DNA of 5,073 nt. Source: Candidatus Bathyarchaeota archaeon. Its GTDB lineage: Archaea > Thermoproteota > Bathyarchaeia > TCS64. Location of the stretch: assembly GCA_030602935.1 (NCBI GenBank), contig JAUVYU010000081.1, positions 1 to 5,073 of the forward strand, written 5' to 3'. Below are positions 1-5,020 of the stretch, piece after piece. Position 1 is the stretch's first letter; each line of letters opens with the position of its first letter. A program made the translations under genes and the position numbers. Below the pieces are notes generated by a model. The model did no database searches. It was not told where the DNA came from and saw only the letters and a list, made by a program, of their open reading frames with translations.

Positions 1-1706
1 GTGTGGCTCACCTGCGGCAAGGGGATGCGGTACTCCAGCACCTTGTCGGACACAAGCGGCTTCGCGACCGCTAGATCCTCGCGATACCGGCCACGGAAAA
101 TGTCGGCAGAAAGCATCTGCTGATAGCCACCGAGCTTCGGGTTCTCAGGCATCTCGTCCGGCCAGACATCGATGATCTTCACGACCCAGTCAGAATCGCT
201 ACCACTCGTCGAGGCGAACAGACATGCAATAGGCTCGCCTGCGACACGCACCGGCTTTTTCAGCGGCTCCGTGGTCCAGACCAGCACATCTGTGCGTGAG
301 GCGGCGTGGCGTTGGTCGTCTACCAGCCACTCGCCCTGAGTGGACTCCGATGCGTAATTCGGTATCGCCGACCGTTCCCTGTAGGGCACGGGCTTCGCAG
401 GATCAGAAACGTACTCGTCGAAGGCCTGCTTTGCAGCGGGCGGCGCTTCAAAGCCGAGTCTCCCGTCTCCCTGCACATAAAGACTGCGCGATCGCGCCAT
501 GTCGCCTTCCGCGCACGCAGGCGGCCAGTCGTCGTAGCGGTGCCAGACATTCGCGCCGGTCTCGTACACGAGCACGCGCGGGATCTCTGGTTTCGGAGCG
601 TCCTTAAGGTAGTGGTCTAAGAACGGCTGCATCACCTCGCGCCTGAACCAGCCGCCCGTGTCACCCTCGAACTGAAGCAGGCCGAGGCTACGTGCATCAC
701 GCCGCCCCTGCGCGTGGTTCCAGGGACCGAGCACTAAGTGGACGAACCTGCCATTAGGATCCTTAGGCGCAAGCGCCTTATAGAGCGCTGGCGAGCCGTA
801 GATGTCCTGTTCGTCAAAGAGCCCGCCAACTATCAGCATCGGTACAGTGAGCGGACGTTCGGCGAGCAGTTTGTCCACGGCTTGCTGTTGCCAGAAGGAG
901 TCATAAGCCGTGTGCACCGCCAGCTTCTGCCAGAACCCGATGCTCTCCATGCCGCGCGAGGATGCAATCGCGCCCGCGTTACCCGCACGTAGGAAGGCTT
1001 CATAGGTGTCGGAGTTCCCGGACCACCACTTGATCTCGTTCTTGCGCGTCGCCTGCTGGTTGTAGAAGAACGGCAGCGCCACCTCCTGGCGGAACGCGCC
1101 CCAGTGGAACCAGTCATCGCCAATCCAGCCGTCTACCATAGCTGCGAACGGTACCACGGCCTTCATCGCTGGGTGCGGATTTATCGTGCACATCAACGTT
1201 GTGAAGCCCTTGTAGGAGCCACCTATCACAGCCACGCGGCCATTCGACTCTGCCACATGCTTCACCAGCCAGTCGATGGTGTCGTAGCAATCAGTCGAGT
1301 GGTCGGTACCGGTCGCGTTCAAGGGCCCCATAAGTGGCTTGTTCATCACGTAGTCAACCTCTGAGCCGTATTTCCCGCGTACATCCTGGTACACGATGAT
1401 ATAGCGCGCCGCAGACGTGGTATCGTTTATCTGTGGCACCACCGAGGAAAGGTTTGGGCTGTTGAAACGGAGCGTATTCCCCACGGCATTGTAAGGCGTG
1501 CGAGTTATCACGATAGGAGCATCCTGCACCCCCTTCGGCACGAATATCACGGTATTGAGCTTCACGCCGTCACGCATCGGGATCATCTCCTCGCGACGAA
1601 CATAATCGAAGCTGTCTGTCTTTGGTATGAACTTTTCAGGGATCTCGCTGTTTTCGGCGCCGCGAATGTTTGCGTCTTTGGAGAAATCATCACGAGGTGT
1701 TTTCAA
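1..1706 (-). CDS. CocE/NonD family alpha/beta hydrolase, alpha-amino acid ester hydrolase-like (3' end outside window)
   Basis: I read 568 codons from a TTG at 1706 to the window edge, with no stop. Relatives hydrolyse esters or amides of alpha-amino acids, or glutaryl-7-ACA-type amides. The N-terminal half is an alpha/beta hydrolase. It has QDVRGKYGS (107-115), the nucleophile motif GGSYKGF with Ser164, GGLFDEQD with Asp298, and GPWNH with His331, which together form a Ser-Asp-His triad. GDDWFHWGAFRQ (196-207) matches the substrate-pocket region of ester hydrolases. From about residue 350 comes the jelly-roll C-terminal domain of X-Pro dipeptidyl-peptidase type, with DVLVWTTEPL (473-482) and SGSDSDWVVKIIDVWP (501-516). 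Roughly 50-70 residues should be missing at the C-terminus. There is no signal peptide, so it is probably cytoplasmic, whereas many relatives are exported. The TTG start is supported by AAAGGAAG ending 8 nt upstream. Arg is mostly CGC/CGT, unlike the AGG-rich neighbours, so I infer horizontal acquisition. The family is near certain; the substrate is not. Confidence 0.93.
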   Translation of the reverse strand, partial: MKTPRDDFSKDANIRGAENSEIPEKFIPKTDSFDYVRREEMIPMRDGVKLNTVIFVPKGVQDAPIVITRTPYNAVGNTLRFNSPNLSSVVPQINDTTSAARYIIVYQDVRGKYGSEVDYVMNKPLMGPLNATGTDHSTDCYDTIDWLVKHVAESNGRVAVIGGSYKGFTTLMCTINPHPAMKAVVPFAAMVDGWIGDDWFHWGAFRQEVALPFFYNQQATRKNEIKWWSGNSDTYEAFLRAGNAGAIASSRGMESIGFWQKLAVHTAYDSFWQQQAVDKLLAERPLTVPMLIVGGLFDEQDIYGSPALYKALAPKDPNGRFVHLVLGPWNHAQGRRDARSLGLLQFEGDTGGWFRREVMQPFLDHYLKDAPKPEIPRVLVYETGANVWHRYDDWPPACAEGDMARSRSLYVQGDGRLGFEAPPAAKQAFDEYVSDPAKPVPYRERSAIPNYASESTQGEWLVDDQRHAASRTDVLVWTTEPLKKPVRVAGEPIACLFASTSGSDSDWVVKIIDVWPDEMPENPKLGGYQQMLSADIFRGRYREDLAVAKPLVSDKVLEYRIPLPQVSH

Positions 1707-1714
1707 AGTAGAAA

Positions 1715-1722
1715 CTTCCTTT
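1715..1722 (-). promoter_or_regulatory. Shine-Dalgarno sequence of the hydrolase
   Basis: On the minus strand AAAGGAAG ends 8 nt before the TTG at 1706. It decides the start, since the first ATG in frame is codon 41, inside the conserved fold. It is the only convincing ribosome binding site in front of a complete gene here; the other genes look leaderless or nearly so. Confidence 0.7.
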
Positions 1723-1747
1723 CAATAAAGAAAGTATATTAGTACAA

Positions 1748-1757
1748 ATTATAATAC
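1748..1757 (-). promoter_or_regulatory. TATA-like promoter element of the hydrolase
   Basis: The minus strand reads GTATTATAAT. As an archaeal TATA box it would place the transcript start near 1727, giving a leader of about 20 nt that just contains the Shine-Dalgarno sequence. The embedded TATAAT could equally be a bacterial -10 box retained from a donor. No clear -35 box is visible. Confidence 0.4.
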
Positions 1758-1759
1758 TT

Positions 1760-1769
1760 CGCGCGCGCG
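1760..1769. repeat. Alternating CG tract (contains a (GC)4 octamer)
   Basis: Ten bases of perfect CG alternation sit between the hydrolase promoter and the remains of a host gene. The (GC)4 octamer recurs at 3118, 3196 and 5021, always outside intact genes. On the minus strand it is followed by the purines GAAG. It may mark a junction or form Z-DNA; neither is shown. Confidence 0.5.
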
Positions 1770-1785
1770 TAAGTGTTCACGATAG

Positions 1786-1851
1786 ACTATCAACAACCTC
1801 CAACGTGGGGTCGACGTGGACTTCAGGGAGCGCCTGAGGGCCCTGATGTGA
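1786..1851 (+). pseudogene. Possible C-terminal remnant of a host gene
   Basis: After a TAG at 1783, the frame reads 21 codons to TGA at 1849-1851, ending VDVDFRERLRALM. The last 13 codons (GTC, GAC, GTG, TTC, AGG, GAG, CGC, CTG, GCC) have exactly the C/G-ending and AGG-containing codon style of the host genes and would form an amphipathic helix. There is no plausible start. It looks like the tail of a gene whose front was lost when the neighbouring hydrolase segment arrived. I do not recognise the family, and a 21-codon match could be chance. Confidence 0.35.
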
Positions 1852-1893
1852 GTGTGTCGCCGTGAAGCATTCGAGACTGAGGCAGAGCCATAC

Positions 1894-2058
1894 TCAGGTT
1901 AAATATCCCAGCTCACGCAGGTACCTCCTGACGGCGGTCTTGACGAAGTCGGGGATGCTGGTGTATCCGTGGTTCCCGCTCCCGATTACTTCCTCTATCT
2001 TCTTCGCCAGGGACTCGGGGAGGTTGACCGTGTGATATTTGTATTTCCTCTCGCTCAT
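1894..2058 (-). CDS. Small ribbon-helix-helix (CopG/MetJ-type) DNA-binding protein, 54 aa
   Basis: The minus strand reads 54 codons from ATG at 2058 to TGA at 1896-1894. Residues 7-14 (KYHTVNLP) fit the DNA-contacting beta strand. Residues 15-26 (ESLAKKIEEVIG) fit helix 1, and 36-51 (PDFVKTAVRRYLRELG) fit helix 2, with the turn GNHGYTSI between them. The order, the P-E-S-L-A-K-K-I start of helix 1 and the S-I-P-D-F-V-K-T-A-V start of helix 2 are typical of archaeal ribbon-helix-helix proteins, which bind DNA as dimers through paired beta strands. The length is close to the minimal domain, so nothing else is attached. It is divergent from the winged-helix gene across 73 bp holding GTTAAT repeats, so it probably controls that promoter region, possibly its own. 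An antitoxin role is conceivable, but no toxin gene follows it. Confidence 0.85.
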   Translation of the reverse strand: MSERKYKYHTVNLPESLAKKIEEVIGSGNHGYTSIPDFVKTAVRRYLRELGYLT

Positions 2059-2083
2059 GCTAAGTTAATTCAACCTTTACTGG

Positions 2084-2102
2084 TTAATAAAGTTTATATT
2101 AA
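2084..2102. promoter_or_regulatory. Back-to-back TATA boxes of the regulator divergon
   Basis: On the minus strand TTTATTAA (2091-2084) lies about 30 bp before the ATG of the ribbon-helix-helix gene. On the plus strand TTTATATTAA (2093-2102) lies about 34 bp before the GTG of the winged-helix gene and predicts a transcript start near 2122-2126. The two boxes nearly touch, so their pre-initiation complexes should compete. Confidence 0.55.
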
Positions 2103-2109
2103 ATGTAAT

Positions 2110-2131
2110 ATTTAGTTAATATTAACTAAAT
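2110..2131. promoter_or_regulatory. Perfect 22-bp palindrome, probable operator
   Basis: ATTTAGTTAAT at 2110-2120 is followed without a gap by its exact reverse complement at 2121-2131, and the winged-helix GTG begins at 2132. It covers the predicted transcript start, so a bound dimer would block initiation. The core half-site GTTAAT also occurs at 2064-2069 and 2083-2088 in the same orientation, beside the ribbon-helix-helix start and its TATA box. Either regulator could be the ligand. Confidence 0.65.
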
Positions 2132-2404
2132 GTGGTGGACGCAGTGGAGAACCCCGGCCTCAGGACCCTGACCTCCTTCCTCGAGCAGGTGCACAGGCAC
2201 GCCCCCGTCAACTTCTCCACCCTCAGCGAAGAGAGACGCAGGGGCTACGGCATAGTCAGCAGGTACCTAAAGTTCTGCCTCGGCTACGACCTAATCACAA
2301 TCGTCTCCGAGAGGAGGACCCGGGGACGCTACCCCTCCAAGCAGTACGCGCTCAGCGAGAGGGGGCTCAGGCTGCTCAACATATTCGAGGAAACCGAGAA
2401 CTGA
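2132..2404 (+). CDS. Winged helix-turn-helix DNA-binding protein, 90 aa
   Basis: Ninety residues form one winged-helix domain. A first helix lies around 8-21 (TLTSFLEQVHRH). STLSEERRRGYGIVSRYLKFCLGYDLITIV (28-57) covers helix 2 and a recognition helix rich in Arg. ERRTRGRYPSKQYALS (59-74) is the basic wing, and ERGLRLLNIFEE (75-86) is the closing helix typical of archaeal winged-helix regulators. No ligand or dimerisation domain is attached. I chose GTG at 2132 because it sits against the palindrome and fits the TATA box; GTG at 2135 or 2144 would also preserve the fold. An ATG at 2130 is in another frame and closes after 13 codons. It is divergent from a ribbon-helix-helix gene and convergent with the cysteine-cluster gene, 25 bp away. 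Two partial paralogs lie at 3126-3195 and 5028-5073. The target is unknown; autoregulation is the simplest reading. Confidence 0.85.
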   Translation: MVDAVENPGLRTLTSFLEQVHRHAPVNFSTLSEERRRGYGIVSRYLKFCLGYDLITIVSERRTRGRYPSKQYALSERGLRLLNIFEETEN

Positions 2405-2429
2405 CCGGGAAAGGCCCCCGTCGTCGGTC

Positions 2430-2981
2430 TCAGGGCCTCATCCTCTCGAACCTGACCCACCGCTCCCCCCTGAGGTCGTAGAACCAGGCCTCGTCGAGGT
2501 TCTCCACGGCCTCGACGGTTATCCCCGAGAGCTTCCCCAGCGCCCTGAGCTCCCCCTCGAGGCTCCTCTCATCTATCTTGAAGACACCGTGGCGCCTCGC
2601 CGCCTCCATCATCAGGGACGTGCACTCGAGGCTGGCCTCCTTCGTCACGTATCCGCCCTGGGTGACAACGGGCATGTAGGGGTACGACCTGCAGACGACG
2701 GGCCTAGTCTGCCAGATGCCGCAGCTGCCTTCGTCCAGGTGGGGGCAGACCGTCTCCGTCATCTGGTACGAGATGACCCTAAAGCCGGGCTTATCGGGAT
2801 GCCCTATGCCTACTCCGGGCCTTATCAATTCCCCGGGGAAGAGCCCACGCTCATCCGGGAACAGGGGCAGCCCCTTCCGTATGAGCCGGCTGTCGATGAG
2901 GAGCCTCCTGCAGCACTCCCCGCACTGGAGGCACCGGAACTCTATGGGCACCACGGACATCGATTTAAGCTCTGGAGCCAT
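2430..2981 (-). CDS. YkgJ-type cysteine cluster protein (zinc/iron-chelating domain family), 183 aa
   Basis: The signature is CLQCGECC (17-24), giving Cys17, Cys20, Cys23 and Cys24. It is followed by CPHLDEGSC (79-87), GIWQTRPVVCRSYP (88-101) with Cys97, and a further Cys120. This spacing is that of the CxxCxxCC family (Pfam YkgJ), thought to bind zinc or an iron-sulfur centre; the biochemical role is largely unknown. The rest (125-183) is acidic and helical without recognisable motifs. The length is normal and there is no signal peptide. Two starts are credible: ATG at 2981 and an in-frame ATG at 2960 (residue 8, MSVVPIEF), each about 28 bp from its own TATA-like box. It converges on the winged-helix gene and is not in an obvious operon, because the sequence upstream is gene debris. 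Confidence 0.92.
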   Translation of the reverse strand: MAPELKSMSVVPIEFRCLQCGECCRRLLIDSRLIRKGLPLFPDERGLFPGELIRPGVGIGHPDKPGFRVISYQMTETVCPHLDEGSCGIWQTRPVVCRSYPYMPVVTQGGYVTKEASLECTSLMMEAARRHGVFKIDERSLEGELRALGKLSGITVEAVENLDEAWFYDLRGERWVRFERMRP

Positions 2982-2983
2982 CC

Positions 2984-3012
2984 GATATTATGTTTTACAT
3001 CAGGACATAATA
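2984..3012 (-). promoter_or_regulatory. Two tandem TATA-like boxes of the cysteine cluster gene
   Basis: On the minus strand TATTATG (3012-3006) is centred 28 bp before the ATG at 2981, and TAATATC (2990-2984) is centred about 27 bp before the ATG at 2960. Each would give a leaderless transcript starting at its own ATG, so two protein forms differing by 7 residues are possible. Confidence 0.45.
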
Positions 3013-3060
3013 CTGGGACGCTGCACACGCAGATTAAGGTCACCATTTTACACAACCTCT

Positions 3061-3120
3061 CTAGATGTAGCTGAGCCTCTCCAGCTTGGCTAACATTGCC
3101 CTCTTGTCCGACTCCCTGCG
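3061..3120 (-). pseudogene. Possible C-terminal remnant of a minus-strand gene
   Basis: Reading from 3120 on the minus strand gives RRESDKRAMLAKLERLSYI and then TAG at 3063-3061. The codons (AGG, GAG, GAC, AAG, GCC, CTG, CTC, AGC) have the host style, and the sequence would be a basic amphipathic helix. The reading begins at the (GC)4 tract at 3118-3125 and upstream meets a stop at 3153-3151, inside an unrelated gene piece. ATG at 3096 would give only 11 residues. I infer the tail of a gene cut at the GC tract. The family is not recognised. Confidence 0.4.
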
Positions 3121-3205
3121 CGCGCTACGTGGTATCCAAGAAGTACGGCGTTACCGAGGGCAAGAAGGCCATAAACGACCTCAAGGCAAGGAGAGGCGCG
3201 CGCAG
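3116..3205. repeat. 90-bp segment bounded by a perfect 10-bp inverted repeat
   Basis: CTGCGCGCGC at 3116-3125 and GCGCGCGCAG at 3196-3205 are exact reverse complements. They enclose 70 bp that read as the end of a winged-helix gene. No target-site duplication is visible in the flanks. The arms are low in complexity, so a small mobile unit is only one option; a double breakpoint is another. Confidence 0.5.
3126..3195 (+). pseudogene. C-terminal fragment of a winged-helix paralog
   Basis: Taking the Arg codon at 3123 as first, the frame reads RYVVSKKYGVTEGKKAINDL and then KARRGARR. This lines up with the wing and last helix of the complete protein at 2132-2404, where RYP-SKQYALSERGLRLLNI occupies residues 65-83: Arg-Tyr, Ser-Lys, Tyr and Glu fall in the same places, with Leu/Val, Ser/Thr and Gln/Lys as conservative pairs. 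YGVTEGKKAI is the usual Y-x-L-T-x-x-G end of a winged-helix domain. The front two thirds are absent. The frame runs on past the right GC tract to 3281, antisense to the racemase, so the natural stop is missing too. Codons have host style. It is a scrap cut at both ends, not a working gene. Confidence 0.55.
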
Positions 3206-3223
3206 AACTATTTTCGAAGTGAT

Positions 3224-3862
3224 CTACTCGGGAAGCCTTCTCTTCTTCTCAGGCGGTTTGGGGTATGTCACCTTGCTCTGAGACACCCCTAGGTCGACGA
3301 TCATCTCCGCGACCTTTAGGGCTATCCCCTGGTTCTCTAGTATGGGCACCTCGAACTCCTCATTCAGCCTCCTGGCTATTCCCGAGAGGGCGGTGCAGCC
3401 CATGATAAGGACCTCATAGCCCTCGCTGATGGCCTTCTCGGCGTCCTTCCTCAGAGCCTCATAAGTCTTGTCGAGGTCGTCATGCATTTCGAGCACGGGG
3501 ATCCCCCTCGGAAGGATGGTCTTCGGCTTCGCGCCGAGGACCGAGGCTATCGCCATGCATGCTTCCCTAGGGCCGACGACGGGGATGTTCACTGCTTCCT
3601 TCGCGGCTTTCACTCCAGGGTCCAACATGCAGCTTACGACGACCGCGTCGTAGCCGTTCTTCTCTGCCCACTCTGCCTTTTGCACCACGAAGGGGGCGGC
3701 CATGGTGTCATCGTAGAGGGACTCGATGGAGGCCGGTCCGTACATGATGTTTATTGAATGGACCTCAGTATCGGGCTTGACGTATTCTTTCGCTCTCTCG
3801 GATACGCGTAGCTCTGCCTCTCCATTACGGGGTAGAATCGGTATGATTACTAAGATTTTCAT
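3224..3862 (-). CDS. Asp/Glu/hydantoin racemase family protein, 212 aa
   Basis: Members invert the configuration of hydantoins or amino acids by a cofactor-free two-cysteine mechanism. Both acid/base cysteines are present: Cys78 in VVVSCMLDPGV (74-84) and Cys156 in VLIMGCTALSG (151-161). The N-terminal strand MKILVIIPILP, VVGPREACMAIASVLG (95-110) and the ending ALKVAEMIVDLGVSQSKVTYPKPP (181-204) match the hydantoin racemase branch, so this is nearer to HyuE than to aspartate or glutamate racemase proper. At 212 residues it is slightly shorter than usual (about 230-250). No hydantoinase or carbamoylase gene is visible, so the substrate is open; a broad-specificity racemase or a related isomerase are alternatives. 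ATG at 3862 has no ribosome binding site but a TTTAAT box 25 bp upstream, so the mRNA is probably leaderless. Its stop lies 19 bp from the debris at 3116-3205. Confidence 0.9.
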   Translation of the reverse strand: MKILVIIPILPRNGEAELRVSERAKEYVKPDTEVHSINIMYGPASIESLYDDTMAAPFVVQKAEWAEKNGYDAVVVSCMLDPGVKAAKEAVNIPVVGPREACMAIASVLGAKPKTILPRGIPVLEMHDDLDKTYEALRKDAEKAISEGYEVLIMGCTALSGIARRLNEEFEVPILENQGIALKVAEMIVDLGVSQSKVTYPKPPEKKRRLPE

Positions 3863-3874
3863 AAAACTCGCTGG

Positions 3875-3890
3875 CTATAAGGGATTAAAT
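3875..3890. promoter_or_regulatory. Overlapping divergent TATA boxes (racemase / small membrane protein)
   Basis: CTATAAG on the plus strand (3875-3881) is centred 28 bp before the ATG at 3906. TTTAAT on the minus strand (3889-3884) is centred about 25 bp before the ATG at 3862. The boxes are interleaved so that each lies inside the other's promoter; the two genes, only 43 bp apart, probably cannot be initiated at once. A further A/T run (3893-3901) is an alternative for the minus-strand gene. Confidence 0.5.
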
Positions 3891-3905
3891 TCAATATATA
3901 TCTCT

Positions 3906-4112
3906 ATGGAATTTGCGCGCAGCCTGGGCAAGGGCATGAAGATGGGTATAATGTGGGGGCTGGTCACGATCCCCCTGGGATGCGTCCCGTTTGTGCTGGT
4001 CACCAGCGTACCCCTGACGTCTATGACCCTGTTTGTCACCCTCCCCCACCTCACGTGGGGCTCCGTCAGAGGCTACATCCTAAGCTATCTGATCCTCGGG
4101 CGAAACGCCTGA
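3906..4112 (+). CDS. Small hydrophobic membrane protein, 68 aa
   Basis: I do not recognise a family. The start is basic (RSLGKGMKM, 5-13). Then comes a hydrophobic run, GIMWGLVTIPLGCVPFVLVTS (14-34), good for one membrane helix, and a second apolar stretch, LTSMTLFVTL (37-46), separated by Pro-His from GYILSYLILGR (56-66), which may form a second, weaker helix. By the positive-inside rule residues 1-13 would be cytoplasmic. I chose ATG at 3906, not upstream in-frame codons, because those are antisense to the racemase and because CTATAAG lies 28 bp before it. GCG-CGC at codons 5-6 is a short relative of the GC tracts seen elsewhere. It is divergent from the racemase, so shared control is possible, but transport of its substrate is only a guess. 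Confidence 0.65.
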   Translation: MEFARSLGKGMKMGIMWGLVTIPLGCVPFVLVTSVPLTSMTLFVTLPHLTWGSVRGYILSYLILGRNA

Positions 4113-4180
4113 GGAAACTGGGTAAAACTCAGTGTTCACAAGAACCGTAAACTCGTTTCTCAGCACCAGCTCTCAGAAGG

Positions 4181-4188
4181 ATTATATG
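4181..4188 (+). promoter_or_regulatory. TATA box of the metallo-hydrolase gene
   Basis: ATTATATG is centred about 33 bp before the ATG at 4218 and predicts a transcript start near 4210-4213, giving a leader of under ten bases. No Shine-Dalgarno sequence is present. The purines AGAAGG (4175-4180) just upstream could act as the B recognition element. Confidence 0.55.
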
Positions 4189-4217
4189 CCCCCTGAAAGT
4201 TCTCATAGACCGGTTTT

Positions 4218-4934
4218 ATGACTCTCAAGGAAAACACCATCTGGCACCTCGCCCACAGCAGCTTCGCCCTGAAACTCGACGGGAAGCTCTTCATCTTCGA
4301 CTACTACATGCCCGAGGCCGATAGGAAGGGACAGGACCTGGCCCAGGGCTTCATCGACCCCGAGGAGATCGCCGGCGAGGAGACATACGTCCTCAACTCC
4401 CACAGCCACCCCGACCACTTCAACCGGGTCGTCTTCGACTGGGAGGAGGCCGTAGACGACATAACCTACATCATGTCCTCGGACATCAGTGGGGTCCCCC
4501 TCGAGGCGATAAGCCTAGACCCGTTCCAGGAGGTCGACCTCGACGGAGTGCGGGTCAAGTCCTACCCAGCAACGGACGCCGGGGTCGCCTACTCTGTCTT
4601 CGTCGGCGACAAGCACGTCTACCACGCCGGGGACAACGCTTTCTGGAACTGGCAGGGGACGATGCCCGACGAGGCGTACGTCGAAGTTCTCTCCGTCATC
4701 GACAGGAGTCAGCCCGTGGACATCGCCTTCATGCTCTGCGACCCCCGCCTTGAGGGGCTGGGGGAGGGGGGGACCCTCATCTTCGCCAAAACGATCAGGC
4801 CCCGCCTGCTGGTGCCCATGCACTCCTTCGGCGACTATGGGATAAACGAAAAAATGAGGGTGGTGCTCGAGGAGCACGCCCCGGACGTCGGGTTCTGGCC
4901 CATCAAGGGGCTCGGGGAGTCGTACTCCCTCTAG
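4218..4934 (+). CDS. MBL-fold metal-dependent hydrolase, UlaG-like, 238 aa
   Basis: It is a metallo-beta-lactamase fold protein of the UlaG-like group (COG2220 type), soluble and cytoplasmic. The metal motif is NSHSHPDHFN (60-69), with His62, His64, Asp66 and His67. It is followed by HAGDN (136-140) with the bridging Asp139 and by VPMHSFGDY (199-207) with His202. Where classical enzymes have the third metal His, between these motifs, this one has SYPATDAGVAYSVFV (115-129), with Thr119-Asp120 instead. I recall the same T-D-x-G-V pattern in related proteins, so this is a branch feature, not damage. DIAFMLCDPRL (168-178) is another conserved element. Length and both ends look complete. Relatives include L-ascorbate-6-phosphate lactonase, but most are uncharacterised, and no sugar genes are nearby. 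It has its own promoter and is probably monocistronic. Confidence 0.9.
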   Translation: MTLKENTIWHLAHSSFALKLDGKLFIFDYYMPEADRKGQDLAQGFIDPEEIAGEETYVLNSHSHPDHFNRVVFDWEEAVDDITYIMSSDISGVPLEAISLDPFQEVDLDGVRVKSYPATDAGVAYSVFVGDKHVYHAGDNAFWNWQGTMPDEAYVEVLSVIDRSQPVDIAFMLCDPRLEGLGEGGTLIFAKTIRPRLLVPMHSFGDYGINEKMRVVLEEHAPDVGFWPIKGLGESYSL

Positions 4935-4995
4935 ATAAGGACATTTGCACACTGATTAGGTCTCGATTTCTTGAAGAAAGATTAATAAAAGATTC

Positions 4996-5020
4996 TCTAA
5001 TTTTTCAGGGGCTTTTTCCC
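4996..5020 (+). terminator. Probable T-rich archaeal terminator
   Basis: About 65 bp after the metallo-hydrolase stop there are two runs of five T (5001-5005 and 5013-5017). GGGG (5008-5011) and CCC (5018-5020) could also form a short stem around the second run. Archaeal RNA polymerase stops mainly at such T runs. Confidence 0.4.

Noticed and set aside
296..1364. Several open frames on both strands of 76-104 codons
   Set aside because: They are shadows of the hydrolase, whose minus-strand frame is continuous over 568 codons with conserved motifs.
1894..2404. Toxin-antitoxin pair
   Set aside because: The ribbon-helix-helix gene suggests an antitoxin, but its partner is a DNA-binding protein, not a toxin fold, and no small toxin gene follows it.
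2589..3093. Plus-strand frames of 125 and 161 codons
   Set aside because: They are mainly antisense to the cysteine-cluster gene, with no domain features.
3096..3281. A 61-codon plus-strand gene from TTG at 3096
   Set aside because: It joins antisense of a gene tail, a winged-helix scrap and antisense of the racemase; only 3126-3195 is meaningful.
3726..3905. A 128-codon version of the small membrane protein
   Set aside because: The extra 60 codons are antisense to the racemase and lie upstream of the TATA box.
4117..4133. Hairpin ACTGGG-TAAAA-CTCAGT as a terminator of the small membrane gene
   Set aside because: The stem is only six pairs with one G-U, and no T run follows.
4203..4952. 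Minus-strand frames of 71 and 145 codons
   Set aside because: They are antisense to the metallo-hydrolase, whose plus-strand metal motifs are unambiguous.
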